A stretch of DNA of 49,423 bases from CAZBBC01 sp964489835 (lineage in GTDB: Bacteria > Calditrichota > Calditrichia > JAJRVZ01). The translations under genes were made by a program, and so were the position numbers. This document shows, piece by piece, positions 18,375-27,522 of the stretch. The stretch is from assembly GCA_964489835.1 (NCBI GenBank), contig CAZBBC010000020.1, positions 1 to 49,423 on the forward strand. Reading direction: 5' to 3'. The number at the start of each line of letters is the position of its first letter. The stretch's first letter is position 1. The notes beneath the pieces were generated by a model. That model searched no databases, was not told the origin of the DNA, and saw only the letters and a program-made list of their open reading frames with translations.

Positions 18375-19751
18375 TTATTGTTTGTGAAGCCAGGATTTAA
18401 CATCCGGCTTTTCCAAGAGAATTGGTTCATCATTGGGAGGCATGGGAGGGTATTCAGGATCATCCAGATTTTTAATAAGCATGTTGATATATATCAATCT
18501 GCCAGTTTCAATTGAATAGTTCGCTGCAATGCCCCCAAGTATGGAATATGCCCCTGCCCGGTGGTCTGCCTTGCGCATATATTTATCCGGTGAATCCTTT
18601 GGCTGAAAAATATCCTCCAGCATCAGTGGGTCCGCCCCACCATGTCCCCCTGATCCTCCCCAAACATCTACTTCGTAGGCGGGTTTGAAAAGCGGATAGA
18701 TTTTAATCCAGGTCCCTTCTTGTTTTAAAGTACCGGGGAGAGAACCGTCTCCACTGATATAAACTTGCTCTTCACACTTGTGTTCCAATCGTCCCTTGGT
18801 TCCGTTAAAAACAACGAAGTAACCTTCCCATGGCATGAAGGTATTCATAGAATAACTAAGTTTAGCACCACTATGATAGGCAACAGTTGCTACCATGGTG
18901 TCCTCAATGTCAATTTCATCACTAAACACACACCGATCCCTAAAATAACCGTCATACTGTTCATTTTCCAGGTATAATCTTTTTAATTCTTTGAATAATT
19001 CTAAATCAAGAAAGAAAGGACACGCGGATGCCTCCGCACATCCATGACATCGTTTTCCGCGATTAACCAAACCAAAGCGATCCGCCATCTCGGGCGTGTA
19101 AAATTTTCGATGTCCCATAGCAAATACCGATCTGGGAGTTGACGACAACCACCAATTCACCAGGTCAAAATGGTGTGTTGCCTTATGGACCAGCAAACCA
19201 CCCGAGTTCACTTTATGGCGATGCCAGCGGCGAAAATAATCGGCGCCATGTTCCCGATCCAGCATCCAATGAAAATCAACCGATAGGACATCACCAATAA
19301 CACCCGCCATAAGGAGATCTTTCACATGGGTACGTGGTGGCGCATACCGGTAATTAAACGTGACCGTACATTTCTTTTCTGTTTTTTTCTGGATGTCAAT
19401 AATTTGCTGGCATTTTTTTTTATTTATTGTCATTGGCTTTTCGGTAATTACATCACAGCCAAGTTCCATAGCCCGACAAATATATTCATCGTGATAACAA
19501 TCCTTGGTTGTAACAATAACACAATCGGGATTTGTCTCGAGTATCATTTGCTCAAAACTTTGCGCACCATAACCTGGTACCCTGACATTGTTAGCTTCCG
19601 CCCATTTCTGGCGATCATCTAATCGACCTTTATTAACATCACAGAGTCCCACCAGATGGCAGGAGCCTGCATATGTCTTCACAATGGCATCACTGTATAT
19701 CTCTGACCGCATACCCAAACCGACCATCGCATAACGCGTTCTTTCAGACAC
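18375..19751 (-). CDS. Gfo/Idh/MocA family NAD(P)-dependent oxidoreductase
   Basis: The protein has 458 residues and is cytoplasmic. The Rossmann motif YAMVGLGMRS is at 7-16 and the characteristic EKP at 104-106, with HHFDLVNWW (193-201) in the C-terminal domain. Family members oxidise or epimerise sugars and inositols. An insertion holds C235, C238, C244 and C274 (KRCHGC, then ACPFF, then RCVF), a possible metal site that many relatives lack. The start is GTG, chosen because AAAGGA lies 9 bases upstream. It is directly followed by the EEP gene and preceded by a sodium/solute symporter, which suggests it acts on the imported sugar. Confidence 0.9.
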   Translation of the reverse strand: MSERTRYAMVGLGMRSEIYSDAIVKTYAGSCHLVGLCDVNKGRLDDRQKWAEANNVRVPGYGAQSFEQMILETNPDCVIVTTKDCYHDEYICRAMELGCDVITEKPMTINKKKCQQIIDIQKKTEKKCTVTFNYRYAPPRTHVKDLLMAGVIGDVLSVDFHWMLDREHGADYFRRWHRHKVNSGGLLVHKATHHFDLVNWWLSSTPRSVFAMGHRKFYTPEMADRFGLVNRGKRCHGCAEASACPFFLDLELFKELKRLYLENEQYDGYFRDRCVFSDEIDIEDTMVATVAYHSGAKLSYSMNTFMPWEGYFVVFNGTKGRLEHKCEEQVYISGDGSLPGTLKQEGTWIKIYPLFKPAYEVDVWGGSGGHGGADPLMLEDIFQPKDSPDKYMRKADHRAGAYSILGGIAANYSIETGRLIYINMLIKNLDDPEYPPMPPNDEPILLEKPDVKSWLHKQ

Positions 19752-19852
19752 GATTCTTTCCTTTCATCATAAAATGAGTTGAATCAACATTATTAAAAAA
19801 AATCAGAAAGCTGATGAAATAGATGTAAATGGATTATATGAACTTAAATACC

Positions 19853-22039
19853 TTATCCTCCGAGTGAGACAAGGAACAAAAGCATGGTGAGGACACCAAG
19901 GAGCACAAGTACTGCTACGAGAAAACCCAGTGCATCCATTTTATTCCATTTATAAATTTCCCAATTAGAATGAGGGAAAAGTAATTTATCATCAAATCGA
20001 TGTGGATTTTCATACGACATGGCTATCTGCTCTCTATCCGCTTTAGGATCGGATAAAACCGGTGTCTTCATCTTGGCAAAGAATCGATCAAGCCTTTTTT
20101 TATCATCCGGCCTTGTCATAAAAGCGACTAAAAATAAGACGAGAAATGGTGTAAATGTCCGAATAATTACACGGATTGTTTCATTTAATGCATAAGAATT
20201 CGTTGATAAATCAAAACCAAGTTTATCAACCAGGATAAGTTCTAAGTTTAACATCCCCTTGCCATACTTTTGTCCGTCATTTCCAATCTTGATTCCTTGT
20301 GTCCAGAATATTGTTTTCTGGGGTTGTTTATCGATCTTTACAAACTTTTCCCCTATCCGGATTGATTCAGGTTTTGGGCCAATAACTTTTCCTGCAGCCT
20401 TTAACATCTCCCAGTTCCCGATCTCTTTTGCTCTTGTCTCAACATCTAGTTGGTGTGCAGTGTATACCCGTTCTAACGGTTGAGGATTGGTCATTTTTAA
20501 AAGATAGGTATCTGTTCTTAAACCCGGAAAGATGACAGGTATCGCTACCGAGCCAAGCGAGAACACAATTAAGGTTGTTATTATTGAAGTCCATGCTGAA
20601 TTTTTGCTCGCCCGCCGCCATTTAATGCCAAACCAAAAACTTGCAGCAACGATAATGTTAAACTCCCAAACCAGTTTTATCATGGCAAAAACACTTTCAA
20701 ACTGTGTCGCTACAAATGCCCCGCCAATCACAACCAGCGCACCGGCAATTCGACCAACCAGTATATAGTGTCCTTCCGCTTTATTGGGACTAAACGGCTT
20801 ATATATATTGCTGATCATCAGACTTGAGGCAGTAATCATCAAACAGTCCGCAGTGGACATAAGGGCTGCCATCAGACACGCAATCATCAGTCCCACCAAT
20901 CCCATCTTTAGTGAACCCAACAAATCACGGGTTGCATATCCCCAGACCAGGTCAGGATTGCTTACTGATTCACTATAAAGTACAATAGCAGCGAGACCTA
21001 AGAGTCCCCATAATATCGTACAAAATCGTTTCATATAATTACCGCTGGTAAAACCAAGTCGTGCCGAAAACTCGTCCTTGGCCGCCCCAACAACAACGAT
21101 CATGTTGGGAGTCATTACAACATTGATGGTCGCCATTATTGCAATAGCAGCGATATAGTACCAGGTAAAATCTATCGAGGCGGGTGAACCAAAAATATCA
21201 AAGAAAGATTCGGGTAGTCGTGTGTGGATGGTTCGCAATGCGTCCATCACTCCACTGCCACCGTAAATCGCGTTTATCTTCCCCCAAGCGAAAGGGAGTA
21301 GAATAATGGATAATATGATAATAAACATACCCTGAATCAGATCTGACCAAAAGGCCGCTTCCAGGCCTCCGGCCAGAGCATAGATCATTATAATCAAACA
21401 AACGATCCATACAATCGCAACTTCGCTCAGATGAGAAAATACCTTTCTCGGCGCCTTCAATTGTAACTGATCACGCAGATTTTTCTCCTCATTGGTCAGT
21501 GATTGATAGTCGGCGGTTTCCAATCTTTCGAGTTCTATTGCAAGATTATATTCAGCCACTTCCGGCGGAGAGAATTGTTCAATACTTTTAGGCGTGATCG
21601 CCACAATCGTTTTCGTCATCGCATTCAGACCCAAGCCGATATTGACCATCATGCAAAAACATCCGATCACAGCATAAGTTGCAGCCATGCGTTTTGAACC
21701 ATAACGCTCTTCAAAAAAATCTCCCATGGTCATTACGCGCAATCGCCGTAACCAGGGTGAAGTTATCCAATACATGGGTGTTGCGAAAAGCATAATAAGT
21801 GCACTCCACACTCCACCCGCTCCATTCGTGAATGTGGTTGTAGTCACACCTACGGCGTTCTCCGATGAGGTTGCCTGTCCAAATGCCGCAAATGTTTGAA
21901 GAATCTTTCCCGAACGCCGTCCTGCCAGAAAAAAGTCCTCCTGATTCTTTACACGACGCATGGACCAGATGCCAATGGCAATCATAAGCATGAAATAAAC
22001 GACGATTACAATAATGTCAATTATTGGTAGACCAAACAT
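19853..22039 (-). CDS. Sodium:solute symporter (SSF family)
   Basis: The protein has 728 residues with about 12-14 membrane helices. The N-terminus has the SSF layout: a first helix, then RVKNQEDFFLAGRR and FAAFGQATSSENAVGV, and later TMGDFFEERYG. The inverted repeat region and the helix with LMAALMSTADCLMITAS follow (sodium-site Ser/Thr region). A cytoplasmic or periplasmic loop of about 110 residues (roughly 500-610) and a long C-terminal tail make it larger than PutP-type members (about 500) and closer to SGLT-like sugar transporters. Likely substrate is a sugar released by the locus. AAAGGA precedes the ATG. Confidence 0.9.
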   Translation of the reverse strand: MFGLPIIDIIVIVVYFMLMIAIGIWSMRRVKNQEDFFLAGRRSGKILQTFAAFGQATSSENAVGVTTTTFTNGAGGVWSALIMLFATPMYWITSPWLRRLRVMTMGDFFEERYGSKRMAATYAVIGCFCMMVNIGLGLNAMTKTIVAITPKSIEQFSPPEVAEYNLAIELERLETADYQSLTNEEKNLRDQLQLKAPRKVFSHLSEVAIVWIVCLIIMIYALAGGLEAAFWSDLIQGMFIIILSIILLPFAWGKINAIYGGSGVMDALRTIHTRLPESFFDIFGSPASIDFTWYYIAAIAIMATINVVMTPNMIVVVGAAKDEFSARLGFTSGNYMKRFCTILWGLLGLAAIVLYSESVSNPDLVWGYATRDLLGSLKMGLVGLMIACLMAALMSTADCLMITASSLMISNIYKPFSPNKAEGHYILVGRIAGALVVIGGAFVATQFESVFAMIKLVWEFNIIVAASFWFGIKWRRASKNSAWTSIITTLIVFSLGSVAIPVIFPGLRTDTYLLKMTNPQPLERVYTAHQLDVETRAKEIGNWEMLKAAGKVIGPKPESIRIGEKFVKIDKQPQKTIFWTQGIKIGNDGQKYGKGMLNLELILVDKLGFDLSTNSYALNETIRVIIRTFTPFLVLFLVAFMTRPDDKKRLDRFFAKMKTPVLSDPKADREQIAMSYENPHRFDDKLLFPHSNWEIYKWNKMDALGFLVAVLVLLGVLTMLLFLVSLGG

Positions 22040-22500
22040 AAATTGTCCTTTCTACCCTGCAGGTAAATTCCATTATTATCAATGGGTTTAATATTTTTTT
22101 CCTCGAAATATATATACTATTATCACCACAAGCTTTTTTATTTTTGCAAAATATTGAAAATCACAAATAACAATTTCAAAAACTCACCTGTATAATTCAT
22201 CTCTTGTGGAGAGGCAGAGTTTTGTATCCACGGATTGCACGAATTAACGCGAATTCTCACGAATAATATTTATAATGTTTTGTAAGATTTAGAAACAAAA
22301 TTAAAAAAATAGAAAAATACGTGAAATCTGTGAATCAATTCGTGAAATTCGTGGATAAATATTTTTTGCTATTTAGCACCTCTGTGAGTTATTCTGTAAA
22401 TAGGTGAAGTTCTAAAAACGATGAAGTGTCTAATTTGAAAATGAGGGATAAAACAAGGAAGAAGAATTATATAAGGGTTTATCTTCAATCTTTGCTGCTG
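22040..22500. other. Spacer with CACGAATT-type inverted element
   Basis: No gene is seen in these 461 bases. They hold the inverted element at 22225-22357 and AT-rich DNA. It is one of the two largest gaps inside the minus-strand locus, so a promoter for the symporter operon (which starts at 22039) may lie here; no boxes could be defended. Confidence 0.6.
22225..22357. repeat. Inverted CACGGATT/CACGAATT element
   Basis: The left arm, TATCCACGGATTGCACGAAT and on, is an imperfect inverse of the right arm ending AATTCGTGGATA. The arms of about 45 bases surround an AT-rich centre. It is built from the same ATCCACGGATT units as 14106-14215 and is non-coding. Such elements look like foldback miniature elements. 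Confidence 0.65.
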
Positions 22501-23724
22501 TCAGGGAGCTACCTGTTCATTTACGATCTCAGCGTTTATCAATATTTCTTTAAAATCATGATAGGTCATTTCAGAATTGGCAAAAATATAGGTCGGAGCT
22601 TTCGCTAAACGATATACAAAACCTGCACTAACGGGAAGGATAAGCTTATTATTTTCATACGTCACCAGTTTCTGTTCTGGCTCATAGTGTCCAATGGCGG
22701 ATTGGGGCAGATGATAAATTTCAGGATTTGGCCACAATCGAATGCCTTGCTTGCTCTTGACTGTTAATTGATTTTGATTCAGTTTAAGTTTAATAAAAAC
22801 AGCTCGATTTTCGAGAGATTGTGACGTCATTGTATAAAGACCGATGGCCTGATCTTCTGATTGAAAAAGAAAAAGTCTTAAACCGTTCTTTAAAATGACG
22901 GATTCTCGAAAAACAGTATCCAGAAGAAAAAGAGCATCCGGAACGGTCATGTTAAAATTTATTTCAATAACGTTTGATAGACCGAGAATTCGACGTATAT
23001 TAAGCGTATATTTTGTTACACAACCATCAAAACTGGCCCCCCATCCTTCGGAAGTGACCTTTGACTTATCATAGTAAAACCCCCGTTCCCTTAATAAGAC
23101 ATCCAGTTGCCGGCAACAGGCGAGCGAATGAAGCGCTGTATGCAACTCCTCATCATTCCATTGATCTTTCTGGTATATCAAGGCTGACTTTAATTCAGAT
23201 GAAATCGCTTCATAAAAGGCGTCATCTTTATTTGACCAGAAGGACGGATTAAAACTATCGGGAGAATCGAGTATAAAACAGCGATCCCCCAGAACGGAAG
23301 CTGCAAAAGAATTAAATTGGGAAGCCGGACCATTTTCATGTCCATGCCAGGGAATGATAATCAAAGCTTCATTTTTATCGAGATCCTTAAGTCCGGAGCG
23401 CCACTTCCGGGCACATTTGTTTTCATGTTCCAAATATCGTTTAAGATTTGTATCGAGATCTCTCTCATTCTTTTCGTATGTCATTTCAGCATAGCATAGA
23501 CCATGAATTAAGAAATAGAACCGATTTAGTTTTTTTAATTTAGCAAATGTATTTTCTGACCATAAAGTCAACCCCGCCCAGTGGACAACGTTTGGTGATC
23601 GTTTTGCCTGGTAAGAAACTTGATTTTCTAAGGGTTGGGTTTTAATCACTTTATTAATAATAAAAGCAGCGATGACAGCAAGCAAAATGATGACACTATT
23701 TCGTATTACTTTTTTCACACACAT
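22501..23724 (-). CDS. Unrecognised membrane-anchored or exported protein
   Basis: I do not recognise this 407-residue protein. One hydrophobic segment (7-24) follows a basic start, giving an anchor or signal peptide. The rest is soluble. Notable conserved-looking spots are FLIHGLCYAEM (71-81), IIIPWHGHENGPASQF (122-137) and SEGWGASFDGCVTKYT (mid-protein). The His-rich IPWHGHE could be a metal or active site, but this is only a guess. The C-terminal 150 residues look beta-rich. It begins 13 bases after the UroD-like gene, so the pair is very likely cotranscribed, and lies upstream of the symporter after a long gap. Confidence 0.8.
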   Translation of the reverse strand: MCVKKVIRNSVIILLAVIAAFIINKVIKTQPLENQVSYQAKRSPNVVHWAGLTLWSENTFAKLKKLNRFYFLIHGLCYAEMTYEKNERDLDTNLKRYLEHENKCARKWRSGLKDLDKNEALIIIPWHGHENGPASQFNSFAASVLGDRCFILDSPDSFNPSFWSNKDDAFYEAISSELKSALIYQKDQWNDEELHTALHSLACCRQLDVLLRERGFYYDKSKVTSEGWGASFDGCVTKYTLNIRRILGLSNVIEINFNMTVPDALFLLDTVFRESVILKNGLRLFLFQSEDQAIGLYTMTSQSLENRAVFIKLKLNQNQLTVKSKQGIRLWPNPEIYHLPQSAIGHYEPEQKLVTYENNKLILPVSAGFVYRLAKAPTYIFANSEMTYHDFKEILINAEIVNEQVAP

Positions 23725-23737
23725 CTTACATCAGCCC

Positions 23738-24901
23738 TTATAAATAGTGTCCATATTTATAAGCGGCATCATACATAGCGACAATATTTTCAGGAGGTAC
23801 GTCTGCCTGGATATTATGGACATTGTTAAATACATAACCACCACCAGACTTAAATATCTCTACATTTTTACGAACATGCCTGGTAACTTCCTCTGGTGAG
23901 GCAGTAGACAGCACGTTTTGGGAATCACAGCCGCCACCCCAGAAAACCAGGTTTGTACCATATTTTTTTTTTAGATGGTCCGGATCCATATTGGCGGCAC
24001 TTATTTGAACGGGATTGAGAATATCGATCCCATTATCAATCAAATCGGGGATGTATTCCAGGCATGAACCGCAGGTATGATACCATATCCTGGCAGATGT
24101 AAGAGATTTGATGTGCTGGACAAGCTTCTTCTGCCTGGGTTTGACAACTTTTCGATAGAAAACAGGTGAAAACAAGGGGCCATATTGCCCGGTAAGATCG
24201 TCACCTATCATCACAACATCGATAAGATCTCCTATTTGAGACATAAAACCAGTATAATAATCTAACCAGAATTTGAGAATCTGGTCTAGTAGAGTCTCAC
24301 AAAAAGTTGGGTTTTCAATCGTATCCTGGAACCACTGCTCCAGACCACGCATATACCAGCATGTTTCGTATACGACGCCACCAATACCCGTTGATATCGC
24401 ATAGGGTGTATTTTTTCTTATCTGTATTGTGGCATCACGAACACCGTTAAAACGGCTGAGATCACCTCCATTGGGGAAAGGATATCCGGCAATATCTGTA
24501 ATGGTAGCATCGGCTAACGGATGATATGAAATATCCATGTAGAGCTGCTGATCGTCTGGCATTGACCAGATGACACCAAATTCATCATGCAAATTATGCC
24601 AGATCCTACCATCCCGTGTGCTCTTAACGATCCCGCCTTTGAAGCTTTCAGGTGCGCCGGCACAAACATAGCGTGTATCAACGTGAAAACGCTCTAACAG
24701 TTCCTCACATGGCTGCGCTAATTGTTGGACGGGATCCAGAATTTTTAACTCATCGTTTATACCCAAATATTGTAAAAGTTTTTTATAAGCCTTCTGATGG
24801 ATCCCGGTTTGAAATCCGCCAAGATCAATAGGAATTCGATCTGGTATCTCATGATTGAGCGCTTTAAGCATTCTCTCTCGGGAAGTCATCGTCTCTTTCA
24901 T
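23738..24901 (-). CDS. Uroporphyrinogen decarboxylase/MtaA-like family protein
   Basis: The protein has 387 residues from the ATG at 24899-24901, chosen because AAGG lies 7 bases upstream and family proteins begin near MTSRERMLKALNHEIPDRIP. It has the URO-D fold, but H275-x-C277 (YHTCGSC) matches the zinc-binding pair of corrinoid methyltransferases such as MtaA rather than heme-pathway HemE. A third ligand could be H362 (NVHNIQADVPPENI) where MtaA-type proteins often have Cys, or C325. Proteins of this branch commonly sit in sugar-degradation clusters, and their reaction there is unknown. It is flanked by the GH38 gene (upstream) and the unknown 407-residue gene (downstream). Confidence 0.85.
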   Translation of the reverse strand: MKETMTSRERMLKALNHEIPDRIPIDLGGFQTGIHQKAYKKLLQYLGINDELKILDPVQQLAQPCEELLERFHVDTRYVCAGAPESFKGGIVKSTRDGRIWHNLHDEFGVIWSMPDDQQLYMDISYHPLADATITDIAGYPFPNGGDLSRFNGVRDATIQIRKNTPYAISTGIGGVVYETCWYMRGLEQWFQDTIENPTFCETLLDQILKFWLDYYTGFMSQIGDLIDVVMIGDDLTGQYGPLFSPVFYRKVVKPRQKKLVQHIKSLTSARIWYHTCGSCLEYIPDLIDNGIDILNPVQISAANMDPDHLKKKYGTNLVFWGGGCDSQNVLSTASPEEVTRHVRKNVEIFKSGGGYVFNNVHNIQADVPPENIVAMYDAAYKYGHYL

Positions 24902-24956
24902 TATTTTGCCTTGGTAATGATATGGTAGTAAAAAAATAACCTGCAACAGTATACAA

Positions 24957-27452
24957 TTATTTTTCTAAAAGATTAGTTTCAATGATATTACCAGTTTTTA
25001 TATCGACGCACAACGTCTTTATTTCAAAACCGCTTAAATTAATGCTCAATTTTTTCTTAAAAACTGGCAGAGTAAGGATCGTTTTTCTACTTTTTCCTGT
25101 TGGTTCAAAAAGTCTGATAATTAAATTACTGCTATTTTCTGCTTTTTTAATGGCAGTAATCTGGACGACATTATCACTTAAAATTGCCAATGGCTGCAGC
25201 TTCTTTCCCTGCCCGGAAGGATAGAATGAAAGTGCAAACGGTTTCTCATTTTTGATCAACGCCTCACGATCAATTTTTCCCAATCTTTCACTGATTCGTC
25301 CGCCATTGAACCAGAATTTAAAAGATCTATGTCCCTGGTCGATCCTGGGACTGAAGCGGTCCAGAGGCATATAAACAATTCCCTTTTTATCCGGATGGGC
25401 AGAATAACCCGGCGATCTGAGCAATGTCAGCCGCAGTCCGTCTTTTGAATAATCTGAACCATATATGCCATCGTTAATACAGGTTAAGGCAAAATCCCGC
25501 TTCTGCGATGTAACAGCTACCCATTTTTGTGCCACCGCCTCTTCCCCGTTATTGGGCAACTCGTTTACCCCGTAAGCAACCTGACCAAGATACTTATTAT
25601 CCTTACCAACGGTCGGAATTGACAGTTTTAACATTCGTGTTTTCTCATTCCAGAATACCTGAATTTCCACTTCAATCTCTGTACCTTCTTTGGGTAGTAT
25701 GTAACGCTGGCAAATCGAGGATTTTTTGAATGCAAATACTGCTTCTACTATGCATCTTACCGGACCATCTTCTATAATCCGGACTGAATCAAGATCAGAA
25801 TCAGGTAAACCTGAAAACTTTGAACCGGGACGCTTATCCATCAATTTAAATCTTCCGACAATCTTTCTAAAACTCTTACCGAACATGCCCCATGAATCTT
25901 CACTATCCCGCATCACAATAGGTTCAAAAGCATTGGCACCAATACAATTTCTGCCACCAACTTTATAACTATCTATCAGACCTGTTTTGGTATTGATAAC
26001 TATTCTCAAATCGCTGGTCTTAAATACGATTTTATTTTTCTTAGCCTTAAGAACAGGATCAGGTTTTTTATCAATAATTTTTAGTTTACAGTCAAAGCGA
26101 TTCATCTGACCTGCTTCAAGTTCTGTCGCGAAGACTACCCGCTTTCTCCAATCAACCTTGAGATTGCTAAGTTCTTGTTCCACCTGAGAATCCAACGGCT
26201 TGTTTTTGTTATAAACGAATACTTGAGTGAATTTACCCGATCTATCAAGGTCGGGAAGATTAAATTCACATTCAATCATTGTTTTTACTTTGAATGGATG
26301 CGGATTATAAACCAGAATTGGAATTTGGTTGTTTCTCGCGCAAGCTTGACCACTGGCAAGGACAAAAAAAGTCCGGGTTTTTAATCTGGAAATAATTTCA
26401 AGTCCGTGATCCAAGATCCTTAATGATGCTTCTTCGACGGGTTGTATGGATGAACCAGGTAAAATATCATGGAATTGCGCGGTCATAAGGTCACAGAGTG
26501 CTTCATGAATTTGTTCATAAGGATAGTCCATCACTTTTTGAACCATGGCCACTGAAGCCATTTTTTCCAGGCTATAAATTTCATTCTCAAGCCGGCGTTG
26601 TTTTTGTTTAATACGGATCTGTGATGTATAGCAGCCGATTGCCCACGGATTGAGATCTTTTTTATACCGCGGTAAACTATCTCTGGACTGACTCAAGTCC
26701 TTAAAATAATTCTCAGGCGTAGAGTGGGAAATGTTATAATCTGCGGCTTGAGATATAAAATCATTGACATCGTTAACATCCTTTCTTGAAGGACCGCCAC
26801 CATGATTACCAACACCCCAAAGTATAATAGATAAATCTTTATCGGGATGATCTTTAATCCACCGTTTAATTTTTTGTTGCGCCTGTCCCAAACGAGAGTT
26901 ATACCAGTCGTCAAACCGGGTTGCCATCACTTCTGAACCATCATAGCCGACCCATATAAACTCATCTGCTATTAATGCTAAGCTGCTACGATCCGGGCGA
27001 CCGAACAGATAGGAGTCATACCCTGATTTAGCAAGAATTTGTGCCAATCCCCGTGTATGCCCAAATGGATCAAAATTTATAGCTGTGGTAATTTCAACTC
27101 CAAAGTGCTTTTTGAAATAGTTCTTGCCAATCAAAATCTGCCTTACAAAGGAATCGCCACAGGGCATATTACAATCGGGTTGAAGATACCAACCGCCCAT
27201 AATATGCCACCTGCCATTTTTAACCAGTTTCTGAATTCGTTGGAATAATTCAGGTTCATACTCCTGAACCCATTTATATAGAATGACTTCATTATGATTA
27301 AAAATAAAGTGATCATTTTTCTCGCATAACTCAGCTGCCGTTCGAAAAGTCGACATCACTTCAGCCGCACCTTCTTCCCACTCCCATAGCCAGACAGGAT
27401 CAAGATGTGCATTACAAATAAGATGTATCTTTCTTTTTTTCTCCAATTTCAA
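24957..27452 (-). CDS. GH38 alpha-mannosidase
   Basis: The protein has 831 residues and no signal peptide, so it is probably cytoplasmic. GH38 zinc ligands are visible: H16 and D18 in NAHLDPVWLW, D128 in NFDPFGH (the expected nucleophile) and the His of QFHDILPGSS. WYLQPDCNMPCGDS is the usual following loop. The C-terminal beta domains (about 380-830) are complete. The enzyme would remove alpha-mannose from imported oligosaccharides. The start codon is TTG with AGGAG 6 bases upstream, and no better start is near. It lies between the sialidase-like gene and the UroD-like gene with short gaps. Confidence 0.92.
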   Translation of the reverse strand: MKLEKKRKIHLICNAHLDPVWLWEWEEGAAEVMSTFRTAAELCEKNDHFIFNHNEVILYKWVQEYEPELFQRIQKLVKNGRWHIMGGWYLQPDCNMPCGDSFVRQILIGKNYFKKHFGVEITTAINFDPFGHTRGLAQILAKSGYDSYLFGRPDRSSLALIADEFIWVGYDGSEVMATRFDDWYNSRLGQAQQKIKRWIKDHPDKDLSIILWGVGNHGGGPSRKDVNDVNDFISQAADYNISHSTPENYFKDLSQSRDSLPRYKKDLNPWAIGCYTSQIRIKQKQRRLENEIYSLEKMASVAMVQKVMDYPYEQIHEALCDLMTAQFHDILPGSSIQPVEEASLRILDHGLEIISRLKTRTFFVLASGQACARNNQIPILVYNPHPFKVKTMIECEFNLPDLDRSGKFTQVFVYNKNKPLDSQVEQELSNLKVDWRKRVVFATELEAGQMNRFDCKLKIIDKKPDPVLKAKKNKIVFKTSDLRIVINTKTGLIDSYKVGGRNCIGANAFEPIVMRDSEDSWGMFGKSFRKIVGRFKLMDKRPGSKFSGLPDSDLDSVRIIEDGPVRCIVEAVFAFKKSSICQRYILPKEGTEIEVEIQVFWNEKTRMLKLSIPTVGKDNKYLGQVAYGVNELPNNGEEAVAQKWVAVTSQKRDFALTCINDGIYGSDYSKDGLRLTLLRSPGYSAHPDKKGIVYMPLDRFSPRIDQGHRSFKFWFNGGRISERLGKIDREALIKNEKPFALSFYPSGQGKKLQPLAILSDNVVQITAIKKAENSSNLIIRLFEPTGKSRKTILTLPVFKKKLSINLSGFEIKTLCVDIKTGNIIETNLLEK

Positions 27453-27522
27453 TTGTTTCTCCTATAAAAATTATTCACTCTTTCATTTTATCATGCTTAT
27501 TTCAGATATATAAAAAAAACGC

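Noticed and set aside
23738..24901. HemE (heme biosynthesis)
   Set aside because: The HxC zinc motif and the neighbourhood fit the MtaA-like branch, and no other heme genes are near.
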